Notes: generated by a model not told the origin, from the letters alone. Shown: positions 17,745 to 26,707, numbered from the stretch's first letter. The stretch: DNA of 64,000 nucleotides from an uncultured Porphyromonadaceae bacterium (GCA_905198125.1 CAJKBH010000003.1:54373-118372); one strand, 5' to 3'. Numbers and translations are program-made.

Positions 17745-19070
17745 ATGAATAATCTGAATATAATAATAGGGCGGGAAGTAAAGGAGCGTGTGGCCAAGAA
17801 AAGCTTCATCTTCACCACGCTGCTCACACCGCTGTTCATGATACTGCTGATGGCGCTGCCGTCGCTCATCATGCTGTTCTCACACGGTTCCAAGCAGAAG
17901 ATCGTGACCATCGACAAGAGCGAGCTGGTGCTTCCGGCTCTGCTTAAGGAGGCCCAGGACAACGAGCTTGTGGCCATAGTGCCGGCCAAGAGCGGCGCCA
18001 CCCAGCAGGAACTGATTCATGACGAGAATTACGACGGCGTGCTGGTGATCGGACCCGACATCGTATCCAATCCGAGCAATGTCACCCTCTATTCGCGCGA
18101 GTCGTCGACCATGGACGTCAAGGATGCCGTCAGCTCCACGGTGGCCGAAGTGGTGCGCGAACAGCGCATGAAGAAGTATAACGTTGAGGACATAGACCGT
18201 CTGCTTGCCGACAGCCGCGTGTCGGTCGACATCAAGGAGGTGCGCGTGGACGAGGAGGGCAACGAATCCGACTCGTCATCCACGCTGGCAATGGCCTTGG
18301 GTTTCATCATGACCTTCATGCTCTATACATTCCTGCTGCTGTACGGACAGATGGTTATGAATTCCATAATCGAGGAGAAGAACAACCGTGTGCTTGAGCT
18401 GATGGTGTCGTCGGTCAAGCCCATACAGCTGATGTTGGGCAAGATAATCGGCGTCGGACTCGTGGCCTTGATACAGATTGTGGTATGGGCCATCCTGGTA
18501 TGCGCATTCGTGGCGATGGTGATGCCGCTGCTGATACCCGCCGACATAGCCACAGACATGGCCGCCATGCAGGCCGGCACATTCAATGCCGCTTCCAGCG
18601 ACGTCTCGACCGAAATGCTGACGGCTATCTCCACATTCTCCAATGTGGGTTACGTTGCCTCTATATTCGGCTACCTGGCTCTGTTCATGGTGGGCGGCTT
18701 CCTGTTCTACGCCTCCATCTTCGCGGCCATCGGCGCCAGCGTCGACAACGCCCAGGATGCTTCCAACCTTACGACCTTCGCCACCATTCCAATCATATTC
18801 GGACTGGTGTTCGGCATGATGGCCTTCCAGGATCCCAACTCGACAGCCGTGATATGGATGTCGATGATTCCGTTCACGTCGCCCATGGTGATGATAGCCC
18901 GTATACCGTTCGACATCGCCCAGTGGCAGATATGGCTCTCGTTCGCAATCCTGATAGCCTCGTTCGTGGGCATGGCCTGGTTCGCCGGCAAGGTATACCG
19001 CATCGGCATCTTCATGTACGGCAAGAAACCTACCGTCAAGGACATAATACGCTGGGCCCGCTACAAATAA
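17745..19070 (+). CDS. ABC-2 type permease, NatB-like
   Basis: 441 residues. An N-terminal transmembrane helix (about 20-45) is followed by a large extracytoplasmic domain (to about 185) and then five or six membrane helices, including a segment with the conserved IIEEKNNRVLELMVSSVKP coupling motif of ABC-2 permeases. It is the membrane partner of the preceding ATPase. A perfect 12-bp hairpin with a T-run follows its stop. Confidence 0.92.
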   Translation: MNNLNIIIGREVKERVAKKSFIFTTLLTPLFMILLMALPSLIMLFSHGSKQKIVTIDKSELVLPALLKEAQDNELVAIVPAKSGATQQELIHDENYDGVLVIGPDIVSNPSNVTLYSRESSTMDVKDAVSSTVAEVVREQRMKKYNVEDIDRLLADSRVSVDIKEVRVDEEGNESDSSSTLAMALGFIMTFMLYTFLLLYGQMVMNSIIEEKNNRVLELMVSSVKPIQLMLGKIIGVGLVALIQIVVWAILVCAFVAMVMPLLIPADIATDMAAMQAGTFNAASSDVSTEMLTAISTFSNVGYVASIFGYLALFMVGGFLFYASIFAAIGASVDNAQDASNLTTFATIPIIFGLVFGMMAFQDPNSTAVIWMSMIPFTSPMVMIARIPFDIAQWQIWLSFAILIASFVGMAWFAGKVYRIGIFMYGKKPTVKDIIRWARYK

Positions 19071-19092
19071 GGGTCCTCTACGATACAAAATT

Positions 19093-19145
19093 TGCGAATC
19101 GTGCGACAAACACTGACATATTGTTGCACGATTCGCATTTTTATT
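19093..19145 (+). terminator. intrinsic terminator of the ABC operon
   Basis: TGCGAATCGTGC (19093-19104) and GCACGATTCGCA (19126-19137) form a perfect 12-bp stem followed by TTTTTATTAT. The right arm includes the last base of the -33 TTG of the gdhA promoter, so terminator and promoter abut. Confidence 0.85.
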
Positions 19146-19154
19146 ATAATTTTG
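19124..19154 (+). promoter_or_regulatory. promoter of gdhA
   Basis: TTG (19124-19126), 20-nt spacer, TAATTTTG (19147-19154). The predicted leader to the GTG at 19214 is about 50 nt. Confidence 0.7.
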
Positions 19155-19213
19155 CAAGCGATTAAGGTTTTTACACGCATTTGTGTTTTGTTATTACCCA
19201 AATTTAAGATAAA

Positions 19214-20551
19214 GTGAAAGCTGCAGAATTAATGGAGGAGCTGCGCCGGCGGTTCCCGAACGAGCCTGAGTATCTCCAGGCCGTAGAGGAAGTGGTGACA
19301 TCCATCGAGGACGTCTACAACGAGTATCCCGAATTTGAGCGTTACAATCTGATTGAGCGTCTGTGTATTCCGGACCGCGTCATTTCGTTCCGCGTGTCAT
19401 GGGTGGACGATCAGGGCCGCGTGCGCAACAACATGGGTTACCGCATCCAGCACAACAACGCCATCGGCCCGTACAAGGGCGGCATCCGTTTCCACGCTTC
19501 GGTCAACCTCTCCATCCTTAAGTTCCTGGCTTTCGAACAGACATTCAAGAACTCTCTGACCACCCTGATGATGGGTGGCGCCAAAGGCGGCTCCGACTTC
19601 TCGCCGCGCGGCAAGAGCGACATGGAGGTGATGCGTTTCTGCCAGGCGTTCGTCAACGAGCTGTGGCGTAACATCGGCGCCGACATGGACGTTCCGGCCG
19701 GCGACATCGGCGTAGGAGGCCGCGAAGTGGGCTATATGTTCGGCTGGTACAAGAAGATGACCCGCGAGTTCACGGGCAGCTTCACAGGCAAGGGACTGGA
19801 CTTCGGCGGCTCGCTGATGCGCCCCGAGGCTACCGGCTACGGCAACGTCTACTTCCTGCTGAACATGCTCGGCACAAAGAACATCGAGCTGGCCGGCAAG
19901 CGTGTGGCCATATCCGGCGCAGGTAACGTCGCGCTCTACACTTGCGAGAAACTGCTGGCCCTCGGCGCGGTGCCCGTATCCATGTCCGATTCCGACGGCA
20001 CGCTATATGTGCCCGACGGCATCACGCCAGAACTGTTCCAGAAGATATTCGATCTGAAGATGATGTATCGCGGTCGTCTCAGCGAGCTGGCTCAGGAGCC
20101 GGGCTGCGAATACCATCCCGGCGAGCGTCCATGGAAAATCGCCAAATGCGATATCGCCATGCCGTCGGCCACGCAGAACGAGATTGACGGCGACGACGCC
20201 CGCGCGTTGCTGAAACAGGGTTGCATCGCAGTGAGCGAGGGTGCCAATATGCCTTCCACAGCCGAGGCCGTGCATGAATTTATCGATGCCAAGATACTTT
20301 ACGCTCCCGGCAAGGCTGCAAACGCGGGAGGCGTATCGGTTTCCGGCCTGGAAATGGCTCAGGACAGCCAGCGTCTAACCTGGACCGCCGAGGAAGTGGA
20401 CGAGAAGCTGAAGCGCATCATGGCCGACATCCACGCGCAGTGCCTCAAATATGGCGTGCAGGAGGACGGCTACTGCAATTATGTGAAGGGTGCCAACACC
20501 GCCGGTTTCATCAAGGTGGCAAAGGCCATGATGGCGCAGGGAATCGTGTGA
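19214..20551 (+). CDS. gdhA: glutamate dehydrogenase (NADP-type hexameric)
   Basis: 445 residues, the standard length for hexameric bacterial GDH; it interconverts 2-oxoglutarate plus ammonia and glutamate. Visible motifs: YKGGIRFHASVNLSILKFLAFEQ (substrate site with catalytic Lys), GGAKGGSDFSPRGKS (second active-site Lys; many homologues have GGGKGG here), PAGDIGVGGREVG, and the Rossmann loop SGAGNVALYT. The start is GTG 19214 (VKAAELMEELRRRFPNEPEY), which aligns with the N-terminus I recall from Bacteroides; ATG 19232 would trim six residues. The homocysteine methyltransferase gene overlaps its stop (GTGA). An own promoter lies at 19124-19154. Confidence 0.96.
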   Translation: MKAAELMEELRRRFPNEPEYLQAVEEVVTSIEDVYNEYPEFERYNLIERLCIPDRVISFRVSWVDDQGRVRNNMGYRIQHNNAIGPYKGGIRFHASVNLSILKFLAFEQTFKNSLTTLMMGGAKGGSDFSPRGKSDMEVMRFCQAFVNELWRNIGADMDVPAGDIGVGGREVGYMFGWYKKMTREFTGSFTGKGLDFGGSLMRPEATGYGNVYFLLNMLGTKNIELAGKRVAISGAGNVALYTCEKLLALGAVPVSMSDSDGTLYVPDGITPELFQKIFDLKMMYRGRLSELAQEPGCEYHPGERPWKIAKCDIAMPSATQNEIDGDDARALLKQGCIAVSEGANMPSTAEAVHEFIDAKILYAPGKAANAGGVSVSGLEMAQDSQRLTWTAEEVDEKLKRIMADIHAQCLKYGVQEDGYCNYVKGANTAGFIKVAKAMMAQGIV

Positions 20552-21537
20552 GTCGCAGCTGTCTTTTCCGTGAATTGATGCGCAGTCGCGTGCTGACGCT
20601 CGACGGTGCGTTGGGCGTGCAGGTTCAGCGTTCGCTGGCTACGGCCGGCGGCAACGTCGATATGCTCAACATCACACGCCCTGACATCGTGGCGGCCGTA
20701 CATCGCTCCTACCTCGATGCCGGCGCCGACATAATCGAGACAAACACGTTCAACTCCAATGCCATTTCCCAACAGGAATACGCTATGGAGCACCGTGTGG
20801 AAGAGCTGAACCGCCGCGGTGTTGAGATAGCCCGCGCCGAAACGCAGCGCGCCGAGGGACTCGATCCGTCGCGGCCCCGCTTCGTGGCCGGCTCCATGGG
20901 ACCGACGCCAGTAGCCGCCTCGCTTACTGACGAAGTCTACGACCCGGCTCACCGCGCCGTTGACTTCGACACATTGGCCGAGGCCGCACGTCAGCAGTCG
21001 GAAGCTCTGATACGTGCCGGCGTGGACCTTATAATTCTCGAGACATGCTTCGACGCCATCAACATCAAGGCACAGCTGTTCGGAATACACCAGACCCTTG
21101 ATGCACTCCAATCGGACATCCCGCTTATTGTATCCGTCACCCTTTCCGATGCCTCGGGCCGTCTGCTGTCAGGTCATACATTGGATGCGGTGCTGGCCAT
21201 CGTTAAGGAATTCCGACCCGATGCCGTAGGCTTCAACTGCGGCTCGGGTCCTGATTCCCTCGCAAGACACGTACGCGAGCTTGCCGATAAATCTCCTTTC
21301 CCAATAATATTCTATCCCAATGCAGGTCTCCCCGACCGCATGGGCAATTACAGCCTGACTCCCGAAGCGTTTGTCGACACTGTGAAGCCTTTGCTTGCCG
21401 ACGGACTGCTGAACATAGTGGGCGGATGCTGCGGCACCACGCCGGAGCATATCGCGTTGATTTCCGAGACCGCCCGCAAGGCTTTCACTTGCAGACAGCT
21501 TCCTTCAGCTGATCGGCAATCTGACGCATTCCCTTGA
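20548..21537 (+). CDS. homocysteine S-methyltransferase domain protein (MetH N-terminal-like)
   Basis: 329 residues from GTG 20548, overlapping the gdhA stop as GTGA; ATG 20578 is an alternative. It covers the homocysteine-binding barrel: TLDGALGV at the start, ETNTFNSNAISQ, GFNCGSGP (first zinc Cys) and GGCCGTTPEH (the zinc Cys pair). In full MetH this domain is followed by folate, cobalamin and reactivation domains; here the protein ends about 25 residues after GGCCGTTPEH. It may be one half of a split MetH or a separate methyltransferase. Its last 53 nt overlap the convergent SGNH gene, so the tail (ending SDAFP) may be a by-product of a deletion. Confidence 0.85.
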   Translation: MSRSCLFRELMRSRVLTLDGALGVQVQRSLATAGGNVDMLNITRPDIVAAVHRSYLDAGADIIETNTFNSNAISQQEYAMEHRVEELNRRGVEIARAETQRAEGLDPSRPRFVAGSMGPTPVAASLTDEVYDPAHRAVDFDTLAEAARQQSEALIRAGVDLIILETCFDAINIKAQLFGIHQTLDALQSDIPLIVSVTLSDASGRLLSGHTLDAVLAIVKEFRPDAVGFNCGSGPDSLARHVRELADKSPFPIIFYPNAGLPDRMGNYSLTPEAFVDTVKPLLADGLLNIVGGCCGTTPEHIALISETARKAFTCRQLPSADRQSDAFP

Positions 21538-22180
21538 TGGAGGGGTGTCCATTTATCTTGTCTATATCCTTCAGCCGGATGGTAGGCACGCCATATTTCC
21601 TGCAGGCCGTCTCGACCGACTCCACTATCTCGGGACGCAGCTCGCTGTTGATGATATAGTAGATGTCCACGTTGGGATAACGCACGGTCACATCCTTCAT
21701 CAGCCTGGCGATGGCGGGACGGAAGGTATAGAGGTCCATGTCGGTCTGTCCTTCCCACTTGTACTCGCCCACCTCCACGTTGGCCCAGCTGTCGTTGGTG
21801 GCGCCGAATATCAGCAGGATGTCCGGGCTGCCCAAGTTGTTGACACGGGTTATGAAGCTGCGGGGCTGGTAGTTGCTCTCGTTATACCCCTTGTACGATA
21901 TGGTCGAGCCGGAATATGAATTGTTCTGCTCCAGGCGGAAACCGTTCTCCTTGATGAACAGCCACCACCATGTCTGGGTCACGTCGCGCACGTCCGTACG
22001 GTCGCCGGACTCATTGGCAAAATACCACATCTCGTTGGTAGCCGGTTTGATATAACCCTCGTAAGTGGAATAGCTGTCACCCAAGATCGATACCGACGGC
22101 TTGTACTCCCACGTCTTGGCCGCGCTTGCCGCCAGACACACCAGCCCGGCCGCCGCCATTGTCATTATTCTTCGCATCAT
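21485..22180 (-). CDS. SGNH/GDSL-family hydrolase, secreted
   Basis: 231 residues with a signal peptide (hydrophobic to about 20, LAASAAK). Block I is ILGDSYST (catalytic Ser), block III FGATND, and the C-terminal NGHPS supplies the catalytic His. Likely a periplasmic or surface esterase acting on acylated glycans or peptidoglycan; substrate unknown. The 3' end overlaps the convergent homocysteine methyltransferase gene by 53 nt, and the upstream region is a GATTAATC-type repeat array. Confidence 0.85.
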   Translation of the reverse strand: MMRRIMTMAAAGLVCLAASAAKTWEYKPSVSILGDSYSTYEGYIKPATNEMWYFANESGDRTDVRDVTQTWWWLFIKENGFRLEQNNSYSGSTISYKGYNESNYQPRSFITRVNNLGSPDILLIFGATNDSWANVEVGEYKWEGQTDMDLYTFRPAIARLMKDVTVRYPNVDIYYIINSELRPEIVESVETACRKYGVPTIRLKDIDKINGHPSIKGMRQIADQLKEAVCK

Positions 22181-22195
22181 TTATGTTGTGAGTTT

Positions 22196-22262
22196 TAATT
22201 ATTCTTGATTTAGCCCGATTAATCCTGATTTATCTCGATTAATCAGGATAAATCGAGACTAA
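22196..22262. repeat. GATTAATC-type intergenic repeat array
   Basis: Between two leftward genes lie alternating units such as GATTTAGCCC, GATTAATCCT, GATTTATCTC and GATTAATCAG. The array contains inverted copies (CCTGATT/AATCAGG; GATTTATC/GATAAATC) that could fold as a hairpin. Its right end supplies the last codons and the stop of the four-helix-bundle gene. Confidence 0.75.
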
Positions 22263-23014
22263 ACTTGATTAATCGGCAGAATCCCGTTGCATCTCGGATA
22301 GTCGCTGCAACCCCAGAATTCACGCCCCTGCATCTGGCCCTTTCGCTGCATCCTTCTCAACATCGGCTTACCGCATTTCGGACAATGAGGCGTGTTGTCG
22401 GCCTGTGCCTGCAGTCTTCGCGCCTCAATCCGTTCCACTGTCATATTTTCCGTGAAGCCGCCCGTCTGCCTGAATGTGTCAAGTTGGCTCTGAATCTGAG
22501 ACTGAAGCATCCTGTTTTCCCGCAGGCATAACACTAATAACGCATTTGCTGCAATTACAGGATTATCGCTTTCAAGCCAACGGTCAAATTTACTTTTCTG
22601 CGCGAGGATATGCTTTGCCGCATCATGCAGATAACTGTCGGTATATTGCGGAGCGTCAAGCCTGATCTGCCAGATGGATTCACGGTCATGGTCGCCTATG
22701 GACCAGACATCCGCCCTTTTTCGTAGAAGGAAATTGAATAAATCGCCTTGCAGTTCATCAAAGCTGGCCCTTGCCACATCCAGCAACCGCATTTCAGTTT
22801 CGACAGATGTGGAATGTCTGGCCGAACCTTCCGCGATATTCGCCACGCCGCATCTCGCCGCCATCACCATCTGATCATAGAGCCTGCGGCCGGGATCAAT
22901 GTGATGGTCGATAAACCTCTCGCAAAAATCCTGCGTCGCAAGCTGAAGCACATTGGCCAGAATCCATGAATTCAGCCAATGATATGATTGAGAAAACCGA
23001 ATGTTAACGCCCAT
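22259..23014 (-). CDS. four-helix-bundle protein with C-terminal topoisomerase-type zinc ribbon
   Basis: 251 residues. The N-terminal 115 or so resemble the four-helix-bundle (S23/IVP-like) family: YDQMVMAARCGVANIAEGSARHSTSVETEMRLLDVARASFDELQGDL. A middle helical linker follows. The C-terminus has a zinc ribbon of the topoisomerase I type, CPKCGKPM...GREFWGCSDYPRCNG, with four Cys. I recall this fusion as a four-helix-bundle suffix family of Bacteroidales with unknown function. RNA or DNA binding is suggested by both modules, but only by analogy. The last residues (INQV) and the stop are encoded by the adjacent repeat array, so the present C-terminus may have been shaped by the repeat. Confidence 0.85.
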   Translation of the reverse strand: MGVNIRFSQSYHWLNSWILANVLQLATQDFCERFIDHHIDPGRRLYDQMVMAARCGVANIAEGSARHSTSVETEMRLLDVARASFDELQGDLFNFLLRKRADVWSIGDHDRESIWQIRLDAPQYTDSYLHDAAKHILAQKSKFDRWLESDNPVIAANALLVLCLRENRMLQSQIQSQLDTFRQTGGFTENMTVERIEARRLQAQADNTPHCPKCGKPMLRRMQRKGQMQGREFWGCSDYPRCNGILPINQV

Positions 23015-23038
23015 GACTAAGGATGCTGATTTATCGAA

Positions 23039-23131
23039 TTATCTATTATCCTTCCGCTTCCACAATCCGGTCGGAGATGGTGTGGATGGCGTCGCGAAGC
23101 TCTGCACGCCGATGGGATAAAGTTTTGCCAT
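23039..23131 (-). pseudogene. remnant of an AAA-ATPase/PD-(D/E)XK family gene start
   Basis: In the 299-nt gap upstream of the four-helix-bundle gene, the minus strand reads MAKLYPIGVQSF from ATG 23131 and then loses similarity before a stop 30 codons in. The 12 residues match the N-terminus I recall for a common Bacteroidales ATP-binding family (AAA-ATPase-like plus DUF1703 nuclease). The rest of that protein is absent, so this looks like a scar of a deleted gene. The rest of the gap holds only the fcl promoter. Confidence 0.4.
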
Positions 23132-23217
23132 TTCTCTCTGTTCTTGATATTCTACCGCTAAATTACTAAAAAAGATGGAGAAAATCAAAACGGGGCATAC
23201 CCCATCACCTTGCCGCC

Positions 23218-23248
23218 TTGATTATTACGTAAAAAATTGCTAATTTTG
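23218..23248 (+). promoter_or_regulatory. promoter of the fcl-cobW-porin operon
   Basis: TTG (23218-23220), 20-nt spacer, TAATTTTG (23241-23248). It would give a leader of about 60 nt before the fcl ATG. Confidence 0.7.
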
Positions 23249-23313
23249 CAGAAAATATCGAAGCGGTCCATATCCGGATCAGGAATCGGGCCGACGCTTT
23301 ATAACATACATCA

Positions 23314-24255
23314 ATGGACAAGCAATCAAAGATATACGTGGCCGGCCATCGTGGCATGGTCGGATCCGCCATTGTAAGGGAGTTGCGCCGTCAGGGCTAC
23401 GACAACATCATTACCCGCACTCACGCCGAGCTCGACCTCACCGATCAGGTGGCAGTCAACGAGTTTTTCGCCACCGAACGTCCCGAGTACGTATTCCTCG
23501 CCGCCGCCAAAGTGGGTGGAATCCAGGCCAACGACTTGCATCCGGCCGACTTCATGTACGACAACATAATGCTGGAAATGAACGTGATACACGCCGCCTG
23601 GAAGAATGGCTGCAAGAAACTGGAATTCCTTGGCTCGTCGTGCATATATCCCCGCATGGCGCCCCAGCCTATGCCCGAAAGCTGTCTGCTCACCTCGGCG
23701 CTTGAGCACACCAACGAGGCATACGCCCTGGCCAAAATCTCAGGCCTGAAATATTGCGAATACCTCAACCGCCAGTACGGCACCGACTATATCTCGGTGA
23801 TGCCCACCAACCTGTACGGTCCCAACGACAACTACCACCCCGTGCACTCGCACGTGCTCCCGGCCCTGATTCGCCGCTTCCACGAGGCCAAGCTCGCCAA
23901 TCAGCCCGAAGTGGTATGCTGGGGCGACGGATCTCCCCTCCGCGAGTTCCTGTACGTGGACGATCTCGCCAACCTGTGCGTGTTCCTGATGAACAACTAC
24001 AGCGGCAACGAGACGGTCAACGCCGGATCCGGCAAGGAACTGACCATCAAGGAACTGGCCGAGATGGTAGCCCGTACTGTCGGTTACGAAGGCCGGATAG
24101 TGTGGGACACCACCAAACCCAACGGCACCCCGCGCAAGCTGCTGAACGTGGACAAGGCCAGGAAATTAGGCTGGACATACTCCACCGAACTTGACGAGGG
24201 ACTGAAACTCGCCTACGAAGATTTCCTCAACAATCCCACACGCGCTGAACGATGA
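23314..24255 (+). CDS. fcl: GDP-L-fucose synthase
   Basis: 313 residues of the extended SDR family. It epimerises and reduces GDP-4-keto-6-deoxymannose to GDP-L-fucose for fucosylated surface glycans. Motifs: N-terminal GHRGMVGSA (NADP loop), LAAAKVGGI, the active-site Ser in LGSSCIYP, and YALAK (catalytic Tyr and Lys, Tyr near 136). The usual partner gmd is not in this window. The stop overlaps the next start by 4 nt (ATGA), tying it to a metal-GTPase gene with which it has no obvious metabolic link. Confidence 0.96.
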   Translation: MDKQSKIYVAGHRGMVGSAIVRELRRQGYDNIITRTHAELDLTDQVAVNEFFATERPEYVFLAAAKVGGIQANDLHPADFMYDNIMLEMNVIHAAWKNGCKKLEFLGSSCIYPRMAPQPMPESCLLTSALEHTNEAYALAKISGLKYCEYLNRQYGTDYISVMPTNLYGPNDNYHPVHSHVLPALIRRFHEAKLANQPEVVCWGDGSPLREFLYVDDLANLCVFLMNNYSGNETVNAGSGKELTIKELAEMVARTVGYEGRIVWDTTKPNGTPRKLLNVDKARKLGWTYSTELDEGLKLAYEDFLNNPTRAER

Positions 24256-25508
24256 ACACACAGATTCCCGTACTGCTCCTGACAGGATACCTCGGCAGCG
24301 GCAAGACCACATTGCTCAACAACATCCTGGCCAACCGTCAGGGCATTAAGTTTGCCGTAATAGTCAACGACATCGGCGAAGTCAACATAGACGCCGACCT
24401 CATTGCCAAAGGCGGTGTGGTCAATGCAGGCGACGATTCATTAGTGCCGCTGCAGAACGGTTGTATCTGCTGTACGCTGAAGACCGACCTGGCCAAGCAG
24501 CTCTGCGACCTCGCCGAATCGGGCAAGTTCGATTACATCGTGATCGAGGCCAGCGGTATATGCGAGCCCGAGCCGATAGCGCAGACCATCTGCGCCCTGC
24601 CCCAGATGGGCAGCGAGTTCCAGGCAGGCAAGAACATCTATCTGGATTGCATCACGACTGTAGTCGATGCCCTCCGCCTCCGCGACGAGTTCGGGAGCGG
24701 CGACGCATTGACCCGCGACAATATCGACGAGGAAGACATCGAGAACCTCGTAATCCAGCAGATAGAGTTCTGCGACATAATCCTGCTCAACAAGATTTCG
24801 GAGATCAGCCGCAGCGACGCCGACAAGGTTCATGCCGTAATCAAGGCCATCCAGCCCACGGCCAAAATCATAGAATGCGACTTCTGTAACGTTCCCCTCG
24901 ATGATCTGATCCACACCCATCTGTTCGATTTCGAGAAGGTAGCCACCTCGGCAACCTGGGTCAAGGAACTTGAGAATCAGGACAACAACGAGCATGAACA
25001 TGAACATGAACACGAGCACGAGCATGAACATGAACATGAACATGAACATGAACATGAACACGAGCATGGCCATCATCACCACCACCACCACCATCACCAT
25101 GATGACGAAGGCGAGGCCGAGGAATACGGCATCGGCACATTCGTGTATTTTGCCCGCAAACCTTTCTCGCTGAACAAGTTCGACTATTTCTGCGCCAAAT
25201 ACTGGCCCGATTCGGTGATCCGCGCCAAGGGTGTATGCTATTTCGTCGAGAATCCCGACATGTCGTATCTGTTCGAACAGGCCGGACGTCAGAAACGTCT
25301 CACTCCCGCCGGCAAATGGTATGCCACGGCACCGGAGGACGACCTGCGGATGCTTCTGGCCAACGAGCCGGGACTGATGCGCGACTGGGATCCCGTTTAC
25401 GGCGACCGCATGGACAAGATAGTGTTCATAGGGCGCCACATGGACCGCGGAGCAATCACCGGCGCCCTCGACGCCATCCTCGACCCCGACTGGAAACCGT
25501 CGAAATAA
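24252..25508 (+). CDS. CobW/COG0523-family GTPase with long Glu-His and poly-His metal-binding tract
   Basis: 418 residues. P-loop GYLGSGKTT near 12-20, the family metal motif CICC near 73-76, a Walker-B-like IEASG, and NKISE for guanine recognition. The CobW C-terminal domain follows after an insertion at about 246-285 made of about 13 Glu-His pairs, Gly, and 10 consecutive His. Family members act as metal chaperones or insertases, often for zinc under scarcity, and His-rich loops bind the metal. It is coupled by ATGA to fcl and followed after 17 nt by a porin gene, suggesting a metal-handling pair (inference). The tract is encoded by an in-frame 6-nt microsatellite. No Zur box was recognised. 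Confidence 0.92.
   Translation: MNTQIPVLLLTGYLGSGKTTLLNNILANRQGIKFAVIVNDIGEVNIDADLIAKGGVVNAGDDSLVPLQNGCICCTLKTDLAKQLCDLAESGKFDYIVIEASGICEPEPIAQTICALPQMGSEFQAGKNIYLDCITTVVDALRLRDEFGSGDALTRDNIDEEDIENLVIQQIEFCDIILLNKISEISRSDADKVHAVIKAIQPTAKIIECDFCNVPLDDLIHTHLFDFEKVATSATWVKELENQDNNEHEHEHEHEHEHEHEHEHEHEHEHEHGHHHHHHHHHHDDEGEAEEYGIGTFVYFARKPFSLNKFDYFCAKYWPDSVIRAKGVCYFVENPDMSYLFEQAGRQKRLTPAGKWYATAPEDDLRMLLANEPGLMRDWDPVYGDRMDKIVFIGRHMDRGAITGALDAILDPDWKPSK
24990..25100 (+). repeat. in-frame hexanucleotide microsatellite (GAACAT/GAGCAC) and CAC run
   Basis: About 13 copies of GA(A/G)CA(T/C) are followed by ten His codons within the CobW-type gene. Slippage by whole units would change the length of the metal-binding tract without breaking the frame. 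Confidence 0.9.
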
Positions 25509-25525
25509 TCCTCTAACCCGAAATC

Positions 25526-26569
25526 ATGACGATAAAACATACCCGGAGGGTACGCGGCCTCGTACTGGCCGCGTTCCCCCTTTGCTTTGCATCGCCGGCG
25601 GCATTGGCCGACGATGTCAAGACCACTTCCGCTCCTACGGAACCGAAGTTCTCGTACATACCCACTTTCCACGGAGCCATACGCCCCCGTTGGGAGATTG
25701 ACACCCGGACAGGCAACCAGCGGTTTCAGGTGCGCAACGCTCGTTTCTCGATCGAAGGCAAGGTCATGCCTCAGATCGGATACTTCGTGCAGCTCGACCT
25801 CTGCGACCAGGGAAAGATCAAGATTCTGGATGCTTACGGCAAGTTCGACCTCGTGAAAGGTCTGACGCTGCAGGCCGGTCAGTTCCGTATGCCGTTCGGC
25901 GTCGAGCCGTTCCGCGCACCGGCAAACTATTATTTCGCCAACCGCTCGTTCATGGCCAAGCAGGTGATGAACTACCGTGCCGTCGGCGCCAAACTGTCGT
26001 ACACGCTGCCCAAGACTCCGCTCACCCTTGAGGCCGGAGCGTTCAACCCCGCCAACATGGCCGACCACAACGTATGGAGCAAGACGGTAGCATGGTCTGC
26101 CAAAGCACTTTACAAACTGCCCGCCGGGTTCAGCCTCAGTGCCGGATATGCCTCCATCAAGCCCGGCGAACGTCGCGCAAACCTGATTGACGGGTTCGCA
26201 GGATGGGAAAACAAGAACTGGCTGGTATGCGCCGAATACATGTACGAGAAATACTGCAACGCGAAGCATAAGGACGCGCACAGCTATCTCGCATTCGTGG
26301 ACTGGCACATACCCGTGAAGTGGTGGCTGTTCAATCGCTGGAGCGTTCAGGCGCGCTATGACGGCATGACCGACCATTACTCGCTGGCGCAGACCGGCGA
26401 CGACACGTTTGACGCCGCCCGCCAGCGCGTCACCATCGGCTCTACCCTCACCTATACGTTCAAGGCCGTGCACGCCGACTTCCGCCTGAACTACGAAGCA
26501 TACACGCAATGGAAGGGCGAAGGCAAGTCTCCCGACCGGTTCGTTGCCGAAATCGTAGTCAGATTCTGA
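25526..26569 (+). CDS. outer-membrane porin, OprO/P-like
   Basis: 347 residues. A signal peptide (LAAFPLCFASPAALAD) is followed by alternating amphipathic strands and a terminal Phe (VVRF), the usual outer-membrane beta-barrel signature. Segments such as RPRWEIDTRTGNQRFQVRNA and AGQFRMPFGVEPFR match phosphate-selective-type porins of Bacteroidetes. The transported solute is not known. Placement directly after the His-rich GTPase, with no room for another promoter, suggests co-expression. A terminator follows at 26591. Confidence 0.85.
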   Translation: MTIKHTRRVRGLVLAAFPLCFASPAALADDVKTTSAPTEPKFSYIPTFHGAIRPRWEIDTRTGNQRFQVRNARFSIEGKVMPQIGYFVQLDLCDQGKIKILDAYGKFDLVKGLTLQAGQFRMPFGVEPFRAPANYYFANRSFMAKQVMNYRAVGAKLSYTLPKTPLTLEAGAFNPANMADHNVWSKTVAWSAKALYKLPAGFSLSAGYASIKPGERRANLIDGFAGWENKNWLVCAEYMYEKYCNAKHKDAHSYLAFVDWHIPVKWWLFNRWSVQARYDGMTDHYSLAQTGDDTFDAARQRVTIGSTLTYTFKAVHADFRLNYEAYTQWKGEGKSPDRFVAEIVVRF

Positions 26570-26590
26570 CGATACCGATACCGCATTTAA

Positions 26591-26625
26591 AGCTCATAAT
26601 CAGTACGATTATGGGCTTATTTTTA
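26591..26625 (+). terminator. intrinsic terminator after the porin gene
   Basis: AGCTCATAATC (26591-26601), loop AGTAC, GATTATGGGCT (26607-26617): an 11-bp stem with one G-U pair, then TATTTTTA. Confidence 0.85.
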
Positions 26626-26699
26626 TGATTAACATATTTTTGGTGAAAATTATTTAACATTTAACACCGCCATATTCACAAAGGTATAAATATTTATCG

Positions 26700-26707
26700 T
26701 ATATTTG
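26700..26707 (+). promoter_or_regulatory. TAnnTTTG -7 box of the PUL regulator gene
   Basis: TATATTTG ends 23 nt before the ATG at 26731; no TTTG at the standard spacing. It falls upstream of an in-frame TTG at 26722 that I do not use as the start. Confidence 0.5.

Noticed and set aside
24441..25439. A 332-codon minus-strand frame with Met/Phe/Val repeats
   Set aside because: It is the antisense reading of the Glu-His and poly-His tract in the CobW-type gene.
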